A stretch of 64,000 nt of DNA from Pictodentalium vernedei. Lineage: Eukaryota; Mollusca; Scaphopoda; Dentaliida; Dentaliidae. Positions 14,801 through 24,444 of this stretch are shown here, piece after piece. Positions within the stretch are counted from its first letter, which is position 1. Every line of letters begins with the position of its first letter. The notes under the pieces were generated by a model, which had not been told where the DNA came from, searched no databases, and saw nothing but the letters and a program-made list of their open reading frames with translations. The stretch covers positions 454,398,287-454,462,286 of the forward strand of contig CM062296.1 in the NCBI GenBank assembly GCA_031216915.1. Reading direction: 5' to 3'. The translations under genes were made by a program, and so were the position numbers.

Positions 14801-17310
14801 CATCTAGAGATGTTACCTGAACACATTAGAATAGTTTAAACGTTTCGAATTAAATACCCTAGAAGCCTTTCGTTGAAAACTGATTTTCTAACGAAAAATG
14901 TGGTTCCACAGGAACCACTGGGGACAAAATCAAAATACTGAATCCTTCCTGCACATCTAGAGTCTCTACCTGAACACATTAGCATACTTTAAACGTTTTC
15001 GATTAAATACCCGAAGAGCCTTGCGTTGAATACTGAGTTTCTAACGATAAAAGTGGTTCCACTGCAACCACCTGGGGCCAAATCAAAATTTCGAAACCTT
15101 CATGCTCATCTAGAGATGTTACCTGAACACATTAGCATAGTTTAAACGTTTCGATTTAAATACCCTAGGAGCCTTACGTTGAAAACTGATTTTCTAACGA
15201 TAAAAGTGGTTCCACTGGAACCACTGGGGACAAAATCAAAATTCCGAAATCTTCGTGCATATCTAGAGATGTGATCTGAACACATTAGCATTGTTCAAGC
15301 GTTTCGAATTAAATACCTTAGGAGCCTTTCGATAAAAACTGATTTTCTAACGATAAAAGTGGTTCCACTGGAACCACCTGAGGCCAAATCAAAATTCGAA
15401 AACCTTCATGCACATCTAGAGTTCCTACCTGAACGCATTAGCATAGTTTAAAGGTTTGTATTAAATACCCGAGGAGCCTTGCGTTAAAAACTGATTTTCT
15501 AATGATAAAAGTGGTTCCACTGGTACCACCTGGGGCCAAATCAAAATTTCGAACCATTCATACACATCTACAGTTGAAACCTGACCATATTAGCATAGTT
15601 TAAGTGTTTCGAATTAAATACCCTAGGAGCCTTTGGATGAAAACTGATTTTCCAACGATGAAAGTGGTTCCACTGGAACCACTGGGGACAAAATCAAAAT
15701 TCCGAAACCTTCGTGCACATTTAGAGATGTTACCTGAACACATTAGCATAGTTTAATCGTTTCGAATTAAATACCCTAGGAGCCTTTCGATGAAAACTGA
15801 TTTTCCAACGATAAAAGTGGTTCCACTGGAACCAGCTGGGGCTAAATCAAAATTCCGAAACCTTCATGCGCATCTAGAGATGTTACCTGAACACATTAGC
15901 ATAGTTTAAACGTTTCGAATTAAATACCCTAGGAGCTTTCGATAAAAACTGATTTTCCAATGATAAAAGTTGTTCCACTGGAACCGCTAGGGACAAAATC
16001 AAAATTCCGAAACCTTCATGCATATCTAGAGATGTTACCTGTACACATTAGCATAGTTTAAACGTTTCTAATTAAATACCCTAGGAGCCTTTCGTTAAAA
16101 ACTGATTTTCTAACTATAAATGTGATTCCACTGGAACCACTTTGGGGCCAAATCAAAATTCCGAAACCTTCATGCACATCTAGAGATGTTACCTGAACAC
16201 ATCAGCATAGTTTAAACATTTGAATTAAATAACCTAGGAGCCTTTCGATGAAAAATGATTTATTAACGATAAAAGTGGGTCCACTGGAACCACCTGAGGC
16301 GATATCAAAATTGCAAAACCTTCGTGCACATCTAGAGTTTCTACCTGAACACATTAGTATAGTTTAAACGTTTTGAAATGAATACCCAAGGAGCCTTGCG
16401 TTAAAAACTGATTTTCTAACGATAAAAGTGGTTCCACTGCAACCACCTGGGGCCAAATCAAAATTTCGAAACTTTCATGCTCATCTAGAGATGCTACCTG
16501 AACACATTAGCATAGTTTAAAGGTTTCGATTTAAATACCCTAGGAGCCTTACATTGAAAACTGATTTTCTAACGATAAAAGTGGTTCCACTGGAACCACT
16601 GGGGACAAAATCCAAATTCCGAAATCTTCGTGCATATCTAGAGATGTGATCTGAACACATTAGCATTGTTCAAGCGTTTCGAATTAAATACCTTAGGAGC
16701 CTTTCGCTGAAAACTGATTTTCTAACGATAAAAGTGGTTCCACTGGAACCACCTGGGGCCAAATCAAAATTCGAAAACCTTCATGCACATCTAGAGTTCC
16801 TACCTGAACACATTAGCATAGTTTAAACGTTTTGAATTAAATACCCGAGGAGCCTTGCGTTGAAAACTGATTTTCTAATGATAAAAGTGGTTCCACTGGT
16901 ACCACCTGGGGCCAAATCAAAATTTCGAACCATTCATGCACATCTACAGTTGAAACCTGACCATATTAGTATAGTTTAAGTGTTTCGAATTAAATACCCT
17001 AGGAGCCTTTCGGTGAAAACTAATTTTCCAACGATAAAAGTGGTTCCACTGGAACCACTGGGGACAAAATCAAAATTCCGAAACCTTCATGCACATTTAG
17101 AGATGTTACCTGAACACATTAGCATAGTTTAATCGTTTCGAATTAAATACCCTAGGAGCCTTTCGATGAAAACTGATTTTCCAACGATAAAAGTGGTTCC
17201 ACTGGAACCAGCTGGGGCTAAATCAAAATTCCGAAACCTTCATGCACATCTAGAGATGTTACCTGAACACATTAGCATAGTTTAAACGTTTCGAATTAAA
17301 TACCATAGAA
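11820..17310 (+). repeat. Second higher-order repeat domain of the satellite
   Basis: The right third of the array uses another set of variants. The marker monomer has CTGGTACCACC and CTACAGTTGAAACCTGACC (near 12,014, 15,520 and 16,896). It is followed by a monomer with AACCAGCTGGGGCTAAATC (near 12,315, 15,828 and 17,206). Gaps are about 3.5 and 1.4 kb. This domain lacks the 84-bp short monomers of the left domain, so the array has at least two separately homogenised regions. Confidence 0.75.
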
Positions 17311-17941
17311 GCCTTTCGTTGAAAACTGATTTTCTAACGATAAATGTGGTTCCACTGCAACCACCTGGGGCCAAATCAAAATTCCGAAACCTTCATGCAA
17401 ATCTAGAGATGTTACCTGAACACATCAGCATAGCTTAAACGTTTTGAATTAAATACCCTGGGAGCCTTTCGGTGAAAACTGATTTTCTAATGATAAAAGT
17501 GGTTCCACTGTAACCACCTGGGGCCAAACCAAAATTCCGAAATCTTCATGCACATCTAGAGTTGCTACCTGAACACATTAGTATAGTTTAAGCGTTTCGA
17601 ATTAAATACACTAGGAGCCTTGCGATGAAAACTGATCTTCTAACGATAAAAGTGGTTCCACTGGAACCACCGGGGGCAAAATCAAAATTCCGAAACCTTC
17701 GTGCACATCTAGAGCCGCTACCTGAACACATTAGCTTTGTTTAAGCGTTTCGAATTAAATACCCTAGGAGCCTTTCGATAAAAACTGATTTTCTAACAAT
17801 AAAAGTGGTTCCACTGGAACCACCTGGGGCCAAATCAAAATTCCGAAACATTCATGCACATCTAGAGTTGCTACCTGAACACATTAGCATAGTTTAAACG
17901 TTTCGAATTGAATACCCTAGGAGCCTTTCAGGGTGTGACGT

Positions 17942-17965
17942 ACAGACAGACGGACGGACGGACGG
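17942..17965 (+). repeat. (ACAG)2(ACGG)4 microsatellite capping the 153-bp array
   Basis: Directly after the last partial monomer, GGGTGTGACGT leads into two ACAG and four ACGG units. ACRG microsatellites on the right side of a tandem core are the hallmark of bivalve pearl/HINE Helitron-like elements (family knowledge). The motif GTGACGTACAGACAGAC recurs in near-identical form beside the third array (minus strand, near 20,500). Confidence 0.85.
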
Positions 17966-17994
17966 AGATCACGACTATATCCCCCATTTTCAAA

Positions 17995-18024
17995 TATCCC
18001 CGCATTTTTGAAAATGCGGGGATA
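17995..18024. other. Perfect hairpin, 14-bp arms and 2-nt loop
   Basis: TATCCCCGCATTTT and AAAATGCGGGGATA flank a TG loop. It lies 30 bp after the ACRG microsatellite of the first array and about 60 bp before that of the second, which points the other way. A subterminal hairpin is expected at the right end of Helitron-like elements, so this probably marks a terminus (inference). Confidence 0.85.
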
Positions 18025-18084
18025 ATTAGGTGCGAGTAAGACGCATCACCGACGAATCTCCTTCTAACCCAGCCGAAAGTGGAA

Positions 18085-18118
18085 GTCTGTCCGTCTGTGA
18101 GTCTGTCCGTCTGTGAGG
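18085..18118 (-). repeat. Degenerate ACRG microsatellite of the 145-bp array
   Basis: On the minus strand this reads as two copies of a CACAGACGGACAGA pattern, an ACRG-type microsatellite. It sits immediately to the right (minus-strand sense) of the 145-bp array, mirroring the arrangement of the first array. Confidence 0.75.
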
Positions 18119-19310
18119 CTGTTCACATTTGCTATGGCGCAGGCTACAGGCCGTAGTTCTTATCCGATCATCACCAAATTGCATATACCTGTTTGCCTTG
18201 ATGCCTAGATGAGAACATCCACATTTGGTCGCGGTCCAGCGACCAAGATGGCCGCCACGGCAGCCATCTAGGATTCCTATGGCGCAGGGTACAGGACGTA
18301 GTTCTTTTCCGGTTATCAATAAATTGCATATACATGTTTGCCTTGATGTCTAGATGAGAACGTCCCCTTTCGGCCGTGGTCCAGCATCCAAGATGGCCGG
18401 CACGGCAGTCAACTTGGATTTCTATGGCGCGGGCTACAGTCCGTAATTGTTTTCCGATCATCACAAAATTGCATATACATGTTCGCCTTGATGTCTAGAT
18501 GTGAACGTCCCCTTTCGGTTGCAGTCCAGCAACCAAGATGGCCACCACGGCACGCATCTTGGATTTCTATGGCACAGGCTACAGTCTGTAATTGTTTTCC
18601 GATCATCACCAAAATGATTATCCATGTTTGTCTTGATGTCTAGATGAGAATGTCCCTTTTTGGTCACGATCCAAGAATCAAGATGGCCAACATGGTAGCC
18701 ATCTTGGATTTCTATGGCACAGGCTACAGGCCGTAGTTCTTTTCCATTCATCACCAAATTGCATATACATGTTTGCCTTGATGTCTAGACGAGAAGAGCC
18801 CTTTTTTCACGGTCCAGCACTCAGAATGGCCGCCATGGCAGCCATCTTTGATTTCTATGGCGCAGACTTCAGACCGTAATTGTTTTCCGATCATCACCAA
18901 ATTGCATTTACGTGTTTGCCTCGCTGTCTAGATGAGAACGTCCCCTTTTGGTCGCGGTCCAGCAACAAAGATGGCCACCATGGCAGCAATCTTGGATTTC
19001 TATGACGCAGACTACAGGCAATAGTTCTTTTCCGATAATGACCAAATTGCACATACATGTTTGCCTTTATGTCTAGATGTGAATGACCAATTTTGGATTG
19101 GGTCTAACAGACAAGAAGGCCACCATGCCAGCCATCATAGATTCCTGGATCTACAGGTTATAATTCCCGAGTGATCATTATCAAATTGCAGAAACAAGTT
19201 TCTAACCATCTTGCATCTGTATGACACATGCAAAGGCTGTAGTTTCTTTCACATCACTTACAATTTGCATGTGCTTGTTTGCCTTGAATTCTACAGAAAT
19301 TCATGGAAAA
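18119..19310 (-). repeat. 145-bp tandem repeat, 7-8 units
   Basis: Units begin with CTATGGCGCAGGCTACAG-like sequence near 18,132, 18,278, 18,422, 18,567, 18,712, 18,856, 19,000 and 19,144 (spacing 144-146). Each contains GGCTACAGGCCGTAGTTC, CATATACATGTTTGCCTTG, GAACGTCCCCTTTTGG and an imperfect palindrome, CAAGATGGCCGCC...GCAGCCATCTTGG. The last unit decays between 19,190 and 19,310. Long minus-strand open frames across this region follow the repeat period and are not taken as genes. AAGATGGC resembles the core of the YY1 site (established motif; binding is unproven). Confidence 0.92.
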
Positions 19311-19576
19311 CAGCTTGCAGTCAAGATAAGCTACAGTGTCACTGACGCTTTCATTATGCACTGTGCACTAGTAGCCAGGTGTCTCTACTTTCATGGCAGT
19401 GTGTGTTTATTTTTAGAACTGTTTTATTTGTCTTTTTTTCTTAATAATTGATCAGTATTAAGGTAGGATATATATACCAGAAGCTTATTACATACAATCT
19501 TGTTTATTTAATGCTCATATGTAGATTATATGAAATACTTCATACCCAAAATATAAATGATCACTTTGTGTTCCAG

Positions 19577-19684
19577 ATAATCCTGTAGAAGATCATTTTG
19601 AAGAAATTTGTGAGTCAAGATATGATGGGGAAAGTAATATCCCTCAGATGGACCAGATGGACCAGCTGGACAAAATGAGCAGTG
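19577..19684 (+). CDS. Candidate host exon, 36 codons, phase 1-1
   Basis: A 108-nt segment is bounded by an acceptor (CTTTGTGTTCCAG) and a perfect donor (AGTG then GTGAGT). The only fully open frame uses a phase-1 entry and exit and reads an acidic peptide containing NPVEDHFEEICESRYDGE and ending MDQMDQLDKMSS. Length divisible by three with matching phases means it could be skipped or included without a frame change. No domain is recognised. A direct repeat, ATGGACCAG x2, lies inside. The partner exons are not visible in the flanking kilobases, so the gene identity is unknown. It may be a cassette exon of a gene whose introns hold the surrounding repeats. A chance match is possible but both splice sites are good. 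Confidence 0.5.
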
Positions 19685-20040
19685 GTGAGTAAAAGGCTTA
19701 GAATGTATTTGAAACGAAATTAGTAGTCTCTACAATTATATATTTTCCTGCATATAGTTGAGAATTGGTATATTGAAAAGATTCTGAACCAAAGAGCTAG
19801 TTTAGGAACACAATAGGAGCCTCAGTAAGTAATATATTACTTGTACATTTTATGAATGTTTGGTTATACTGATAAAACTGGGGGTTTTGGATAAGATTAC
19901 TGGAATTACAATAGGCCGTAACTACAGAAGGTCAGCCACCTTGTATTGTATGAGATTACTATTTTAGTTTTCATTTTGTCTTTTTCCTGTTTTTGCATGT
20001 TTAATATCGGGGGTGTGGGAATCTAGCACATTTTTAGCTA
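19685..20040. other. Non-coding, intron-like sequence
   Basis: AT-rich sequence downstream of the candidate exon. I see no repeat unit, open frame or second exon with convincing splice sites. Confidence 0.5.
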
Positions 20041-20160
20041 GAAATTGCTCAAGTCTGTTTAAAAAATCAAAAAGCTTTAGAAAAGATTTTTTTCTTTTTT
20101 GTTCAGATGTCTTCTATTCCCTGGCTGTTTGTCAAATGTGTTAGAATCTTTTCTTTTCTA
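20041..20160 (+). repeat. 120-bp direct repeat, left copy
   Basis: AAATTGCTCAAGTCTGTTTA through GTTAGAATCTTTTC is repeated with about 90% identity at 23,361-23,476. The two copies lie on either side of the third tandem array, each a few hundred bases outside it, in the same orientation. It is either a dispersed repeat or a trace of a segmental duplication. Confidence 0.8.
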
Positions 20161-20401
20161 ACAGATATTTCCACCTTCGTTTATTTAGAAAATTTTCTCA
20201 TTTTCCGTGTTGGTAATTTTCTGTGTTGAAGTTACGTATCTTCTTGGTGTAATCAACACCTCCCATGGTTTCTAATGCAGGAAGTTGAAACAGCATAATA
20301 TAATCACACATACATTGAAGATGCGCATCATGTTCAAAATTTCCAGCCGAGACACTAGCCGAGATGTATTATAACAAAAATGTTCGTCTTCATCATTTTT
20401 A

Positions 20402-20428
20402 CCTCAACTTGACGAAATCAAGCTGAGG
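20402..20428. other. Hairpin next to (TCTG)n, 11-bp arms
   Basis: CCTCAACTTGA and TCAAGCTGAGG pair around a CGAAA loop with one mismatch or wobble. It lies 26 bp beyond the microsatellite. The geometry matches the hairpin 30 bp beyond the ACRG tract of the 153-bp array, supporting a shared type of element end. Confidence 0.75.
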
Positions 20429-20453
20429 TATTGTTATGGCTCATCATCAATAA

Positions 20454-20503
<50 letters not shown>
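20454..20503 (-). repeat. (TCTG)n / (ACAG)n microsatellite, about 12 units
   Basis: A pure tetranucleotide tract followed by TACGTCAACACAGACC. On the minus strand this is GTTGACGTACAGACAGAC, nearly the same junction as GTGACGTACAGACAGAC at 17,935-17,951. It caps the third tandem array. Confidence 0.95.
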
Positions 20504-23125
20504 ACGTCAACACAGACCAGGCTACAGGCCTTATTCATGAACCAATTATTACGAAACTTGCAGGGTATCTTTGATATCACCGAGGAAGTGGAACGTGCCC
20601 TTTTGGGTTCCGTCCGAAATTCAAGATGGCCGCCAGTGGCCATTTTGTATTAAAATTGGGCGCATACAATTTTCGAAGCAGAACTTCCAAATGTGAAGTC
20701 CAATTCAAATAATTTTTTGTATTTATGTTTTGTACCATGAAATACATTACATAAAATGCAGATTTTAGTCTCATGCAGAAATTATGCAAATTAGGCGAGC
20801 TTTGATTTATTTACTGCCAATTCACACATTAACATGCACATGCTCGTACGGTTCAGGCTGCAGGCTGTATTTATGACCCAATTTCCCTGAAGCTTATTGG
20901 GTATCATTATCATGACCATGGGACGAGAACGTCCCCTTTTGGGCTTGCTCTGAAATTCAAGTTGGCCACCAGTGTCCATTTTGTACCGAAATTGGCTGTT
21001 TTCGGTAGGGAATGTAGACAATCCCTGTCCAGATATCTGTGTGGCTCACGCTACAGACTGTATTCGTGAACCAATTTTGATAAAACTCATAGGGTATCTC
21101 TGTTATCAGCTTTGGACGAGAACATCCCCGTTTGGGCCTGGTCCAAAATTCAAGATTGCCGCCAGCAGCCATTTTGTACCAAAATTGAGACATTTGTTTT
21201 TTCACCCAGAACTCCCACACGAGAAGTCCAATCCAAATACGTTTTTGTATGTTTACTCTCACGGAATACAACACATATAATGCAGGTTTTTGTCTCGTGC
21301 AAAAATTATGCAAATTAGGCAAAATTTGATTTTTTCAGTGCTAAAACACACATTAACATGTCTGTACGGCTCAGGCTATAGACCGTATTGCCGAACCAAT
21401 TTTCCTGAAACTTATAGGATATCTTTGTCATGATCATGGGACGAGAACGTCCCTTTTTGGGTTCATTCTGAAATTCAAGATGGCTGCTAGAGTGGCCATT
21501 ATGTAGAAAATTAGCTGTATTCAGTAGGGAATGTAGAAAATTCCTGTCAGATGTCTGTATGGCTCAGGCAACAGACTGTATTTGTGGGCTGATTTTGATG
21601 AGACTCGTAGGGTTTCTTGTTATCAGCTTGGGACAAGAACGTCCCCGTTTGGGTCTGGTCCAAAGTGCAAAATGGGCGGCCATTTTGCACCAAAATTGAG
21701 ACATTTGGTTTTTCACCTAGCCCCCGTGGGAACCCCGGGAAATGAAGCAGTGCTTGTTTACTGTGGTAAACAAGCTCTGTTTCACTGGTAAAATAGGACC
21801 CAGTCACTAATGCTTGGGGTGCGAGTCCTCTAAAATAGGCAACATGGGGTATAAACGATTGACTGACCTTGACTTTATCTCCATGTTGTGGTCATGATTA
21901 GCCATTGTGCACACGTATGTGACCATAAACAACAATAAATAAATAAATATTTTTCACCTAGACTTCTCACACGAGAAGTCCAATCCAAATAATTTTTTGT
22001 ATGAATGTTTACTCTCACGAAATACAACACACATAATACAGGTTGTTGTCTCGTACAACAATTATGCAAATTAGGTGAACTTTCATTTAATTCAGTGCTA
22101 ATTCTCACGTTAACATGTATATGTCCATTCGGCTTGGGCTACAGAGCGTATTTATGAACCAATTTTCCTGAAACGTATGGGGAATCTTTGCCATGATAAT
22201 GGGATGATAACGTCACCTTTTGGGTTTGGCCTGAAATTCAAGATGCCTGCCAGTGGCCATTTTGTACCAAAATTAGCTGTATTCAGTATGGAATGTAGGA
22301 AATTCCGGTCAGATGTCTTAATGTCTCAGGCTACAGACTGTATTTGTAAACCAATTTTGATGAACTTCATAGAGTATCTTTGCTATCTGTGTGGGAAAAG
22401 AATGTCCCATTTTGGGTCTAGTGCAAAAGTCAAGATGGCCGCTGGCAGCCATTTTGTATCAAAATTGAGACATTTGGTTTTCATGCTGAAGTCTCACATG
22501 AGATGTCCCTATTCCAATAAATTTTTGTATGAATGTTTAGTCCCACGAAATACAATACATATAATACGGGTTTTTGTCTCGTGCAAAAATTTTGCAAATT
22601 AGGCAAACTTTGATTTATTCAGTGCTAAATCACACATTACCATGCACGTGTACGGACGGCTCTGGTTACAGGCCGTATTTATGAACCAATTTTCCTGAAC
22701 CTTATAGGGTATCTGTGTCATGAACTTGGGACGAGAACGTCCCCTTTTGGGTTCATTCTGAAATTCAAGATGGCCACCAGTGGCCATTTTGTACTGAAAT
22801 TAGGTGCATACAGTTTTTAAAGCAGAACTTCCAAATGAGAAGTCCAAATTAAAACTTTTTTATATGAATGTTTAGTACCATGAAATACATAACACAAAAT
22901 ACAGGTTTTCGTGTCGTGCAAAAATTATGCAAATTAGGCGAACTTTGCATTAAGTATGTAATGAAGAAAATTCCTGTGAGACGTCTGTATTGCTCAGGCT
23001 ACAGACTGTGTTTGTGAACTGATTTTAAAGAAACTCATAGTGTAGCTTTGCTCTCACGATGGAACGAAAACGTCCCCGTTGGGTTTGGTCAGAAATTTAA
23101 GATTATTTCTGGCTACAGGCCATAT
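20504..23125 (-). repeat. Third tandem array, about 515-bp composite unit
   Basis: About ten copies of a GGCTACAGGCCGTATT-type block (near 20,520, 20,855, 21,043, 21,373, 21,560, 22,137, 22,327, 22,667, 22,996 and 23,108). They alternate at about 185 and 330 bp, giving a composite period near 515 bp. Each half-unit contains a GAACGTCCCCTTTTGGG-type box and CAAGATGGCCGCCAG...GGCCATTTTGTA. The longer half adds TCCAATCCAAATA and CAAAAATTATGCAAATTAGG. The array is interrupted at 21,721 by a SINE. Open frames of 60-140 codons on both strands repeat with the unit and are treated as shadows. Confidence 0.88.
21721..21949 (+). mobile_element. SINE insertion with 12-bp target-site duplication
   Basis: A 229-bp element splits one unit of the third array. 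TTTTTCACCTAG is duplicated on both sides (21,709-21,720 and 21,950-21,961), which proves retroposition. The tail is an (AATA)-rich tract, CAATAAATAAATAAAT. A pol III A-box match (TGGTAAAATAGG, 21,786-21,797) and B-box match (GGTGCGAGTCC, 21,818-21,828) are present, but only about 20 bp apart, closer than in a tRNA. The head forms a stem-loop (CTTGTTTAC, TGTG, GTAAACAAG). A second copy is at 23,586. The family name is not recognised. Confidence 0.85.
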
Positions 23126-23585
23126 TCATGAAGTAATATTTATGGTTTTATCACAAACCTCTACTTATTCTTCTCTTGGTACAAGAAAGACAACATTATA
23201 TCTATGACAGATGCACTTTCAGTTTTATTTACAGTGTCATAGCAAAGTCTATATACATCTACTAATTCTTGACTCGGATACAGTTCGTTATTCATACACA
23301 TACTAATTCATGTCACTCTCAAGTTGAGGTGCAGTGTCATTGACACTTTTATTTAGATTAAAATTGCTCAAGTCTGGTTAAAAAATCAAAAAGCTTTAGA
23401 AGAGTTTTTTTTTTCTTTTTTGTTCAGATGTCTTCTATTCCCAGGTTGAGTGTGTCAAATATGTTAGAATCTTTTCATTGTTTTTTTAACGCAGTCTGAA
23501 GTTTTCAACTTGTTGTTTCACACCAATTGAATAGAACACGTTTCGACATTTTTGTTCTAAACATCAGTTACTGCAAGGATTTTCC
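23126..23585. other. Spacer with right copy of the 120-bp repeat
   Basis: Mostly unique AT-rich sequence. 23,361-23,476 is the partner of 20,041-20,160. No convincing gene. Confidence 0.6.
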
Positions 23586-23785
23586 AAGCGAGTACCCCGG
23601 GAAGTGAAGCAGTTCTTGCTTACTGCGGAAAACAAGTCCTGCTTCACTGGTAAATATGACCCAGTAACCAATGCGTGGGGTGGAAGTCCTGTATAATGAG
23701 TAATATGGATATAAACGATTGACTAACTTGACGTTATCTCCATGTTGCGGTCATGAATAGTTGAGCGATTGATTTTGTTATTTGC
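23586..23785 (+). mobile_element. SINE, second copy (tail lost or replaced)
   Basis: Homologous to the SINE at 21,721 from ACCCCGGGAARTGAAGCAG through ATAAACGATTGACT and TTATCTCCATGTTG. The head stem has changed but still pairs: TGAAGCAG faces CTGCTTCA here. The A/T-rich tail is missing, and LINE endonuclease sequence starts immediately downstream. Confidence 0.8.
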
Positions 23786-24444
23786 ACTAAAGAGTTCTGC
23801 TCAGTCATTGATAATTTATTGGTCGGCGATTTCAATGAACTGCTTTTGGACGTTCACTGTCCAATCAGTGTACAACTAAAAGCAGGTCAACTTGGTGAAA
23901 ATCGTGATAGTGAAGCTGTGTTATCTGCCTCTACCATACCAACACATTTTATTGGCCGATGGGACCAAAGAAAGCGAGAAACCTTTTGTGAACAACTGGA
24001 CTGTACAAAACTAGGGAAACTCAAACATAACTTACTTTGGTTTAGGGAAAGGACCTCGACCACTAACAATGATATAAATAGCTCAATCGATGTACTGTGT
24101 AATATATACCTGAGTGCAGCTGAAACAACTCTAACTTGGCAAGCATGCCCGAACTCGTAAATGGAAAAATAAAAAAAAACACCGTGGTATACATTTGATT
24201 GTATGAGTGCGCGTACTGCTTATAAAAAAATACAAAAATCTGTAGTAAAAACCCAATAAATAGCAATAAAGTTTGTCTAAATCTGTCGAGATCGAGCTAC
24301 AAAAAGGCGATACGAAAAAAATCAAATATGATAAAAATATTAGAGTAAGAGTCGGAAAAATGAGAGGAAATAACCCTAAAGAATTCTGGGAATTTATAAA
24401 CAGTCTTGGGAAAAGTAAGATGAATGATAATTCCCCCACATTAA
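23775..24444 (+). pseudogene. LINE ORF2 fragment: endonuclease end and linker
   Basis: Translation starts in the last part of an endonuclease/exonuclease/phosphatase-type LINE nuclease: LLVGDFNE carries the GDFN signature. The reading then passes into the EN-RT linker, ending in NNPKEFWEFINSLGKSKMND and NSPTL, a segment typical of CR1/L2/Jockey-group ORF2. The frame is broken several times (for example after 24,160 and before 24,273). The element is 5'-truncated, lacking ORF1 and most of the nuclease. It continues at 27,703 after an inserted DNA element: codons for NSPTL at the TTAA are followed there by SEFENYYK in frame. The clade cannot be fixed by eye. Confidence 0.8.

Larger units (their letters stand above)
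1..17931 (+). repeat. 153-bp satellite array, about 117 monomers
   Basis: A tandem array fills the first 28% of the window and runs off its left edge. The monomer is about 153 bp, read most easily from one CCTAGGAGCCTTTCGATG to the next (for example 65, 218, 371). Landmarks in order are CCTAGGAGCC, a TGAAAACTGATTTTCTAACG block, the 19-bp palindrome GTGGTTCCACTGGAACCAC, ATTCCGAAACCTTCATGCAC, CCTGAACACATTAGCATAG and ACGTTTCGAATTAAATAC. Neighbouring monomers differ by scattered substitutions and small indels. Because 153 is 51 codons, stop-free stretches run across monomers, but most copies carry a stop after ATTAGCATAGTT. The right end joins a microsatellite and a hairpin, which suggests it is the expanded core of a Helitron-like element (inference). 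Confidence 0.97.

Noticed and set aside
1800-14839. Open frames of 60-90 codons within the 153-bp array (MKTD...LEPPG...HAHLEMLPEHIS)
   Set aside because: They follow the repeat period, which is a multiple of three, and occur wherever a monomer lacks its usual stop. No start context, splice sites or codon-level constraint could be shown.
19221-19451. Plus frame with hydrophobic stretches, possibly a secreted or membrane peptide
   Set aside because: Its first half is the decayed last unit of the 145-bp repeat, so the frame is a by-product.
20150-20190. Second exon after the acceptor-like TTTCTTTTCTAACAG
   Set aside because: All frames stop within a few codons and no donor follows; the same sequence class recurs at 23.47 kb in a repeat.
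18026-22787. Overlapping 60-140 codon frames on both strands in the second and third arrays
   Set aside because: They repeat with the 145-bp and 515-bp units on both strands and contain no protein motif.
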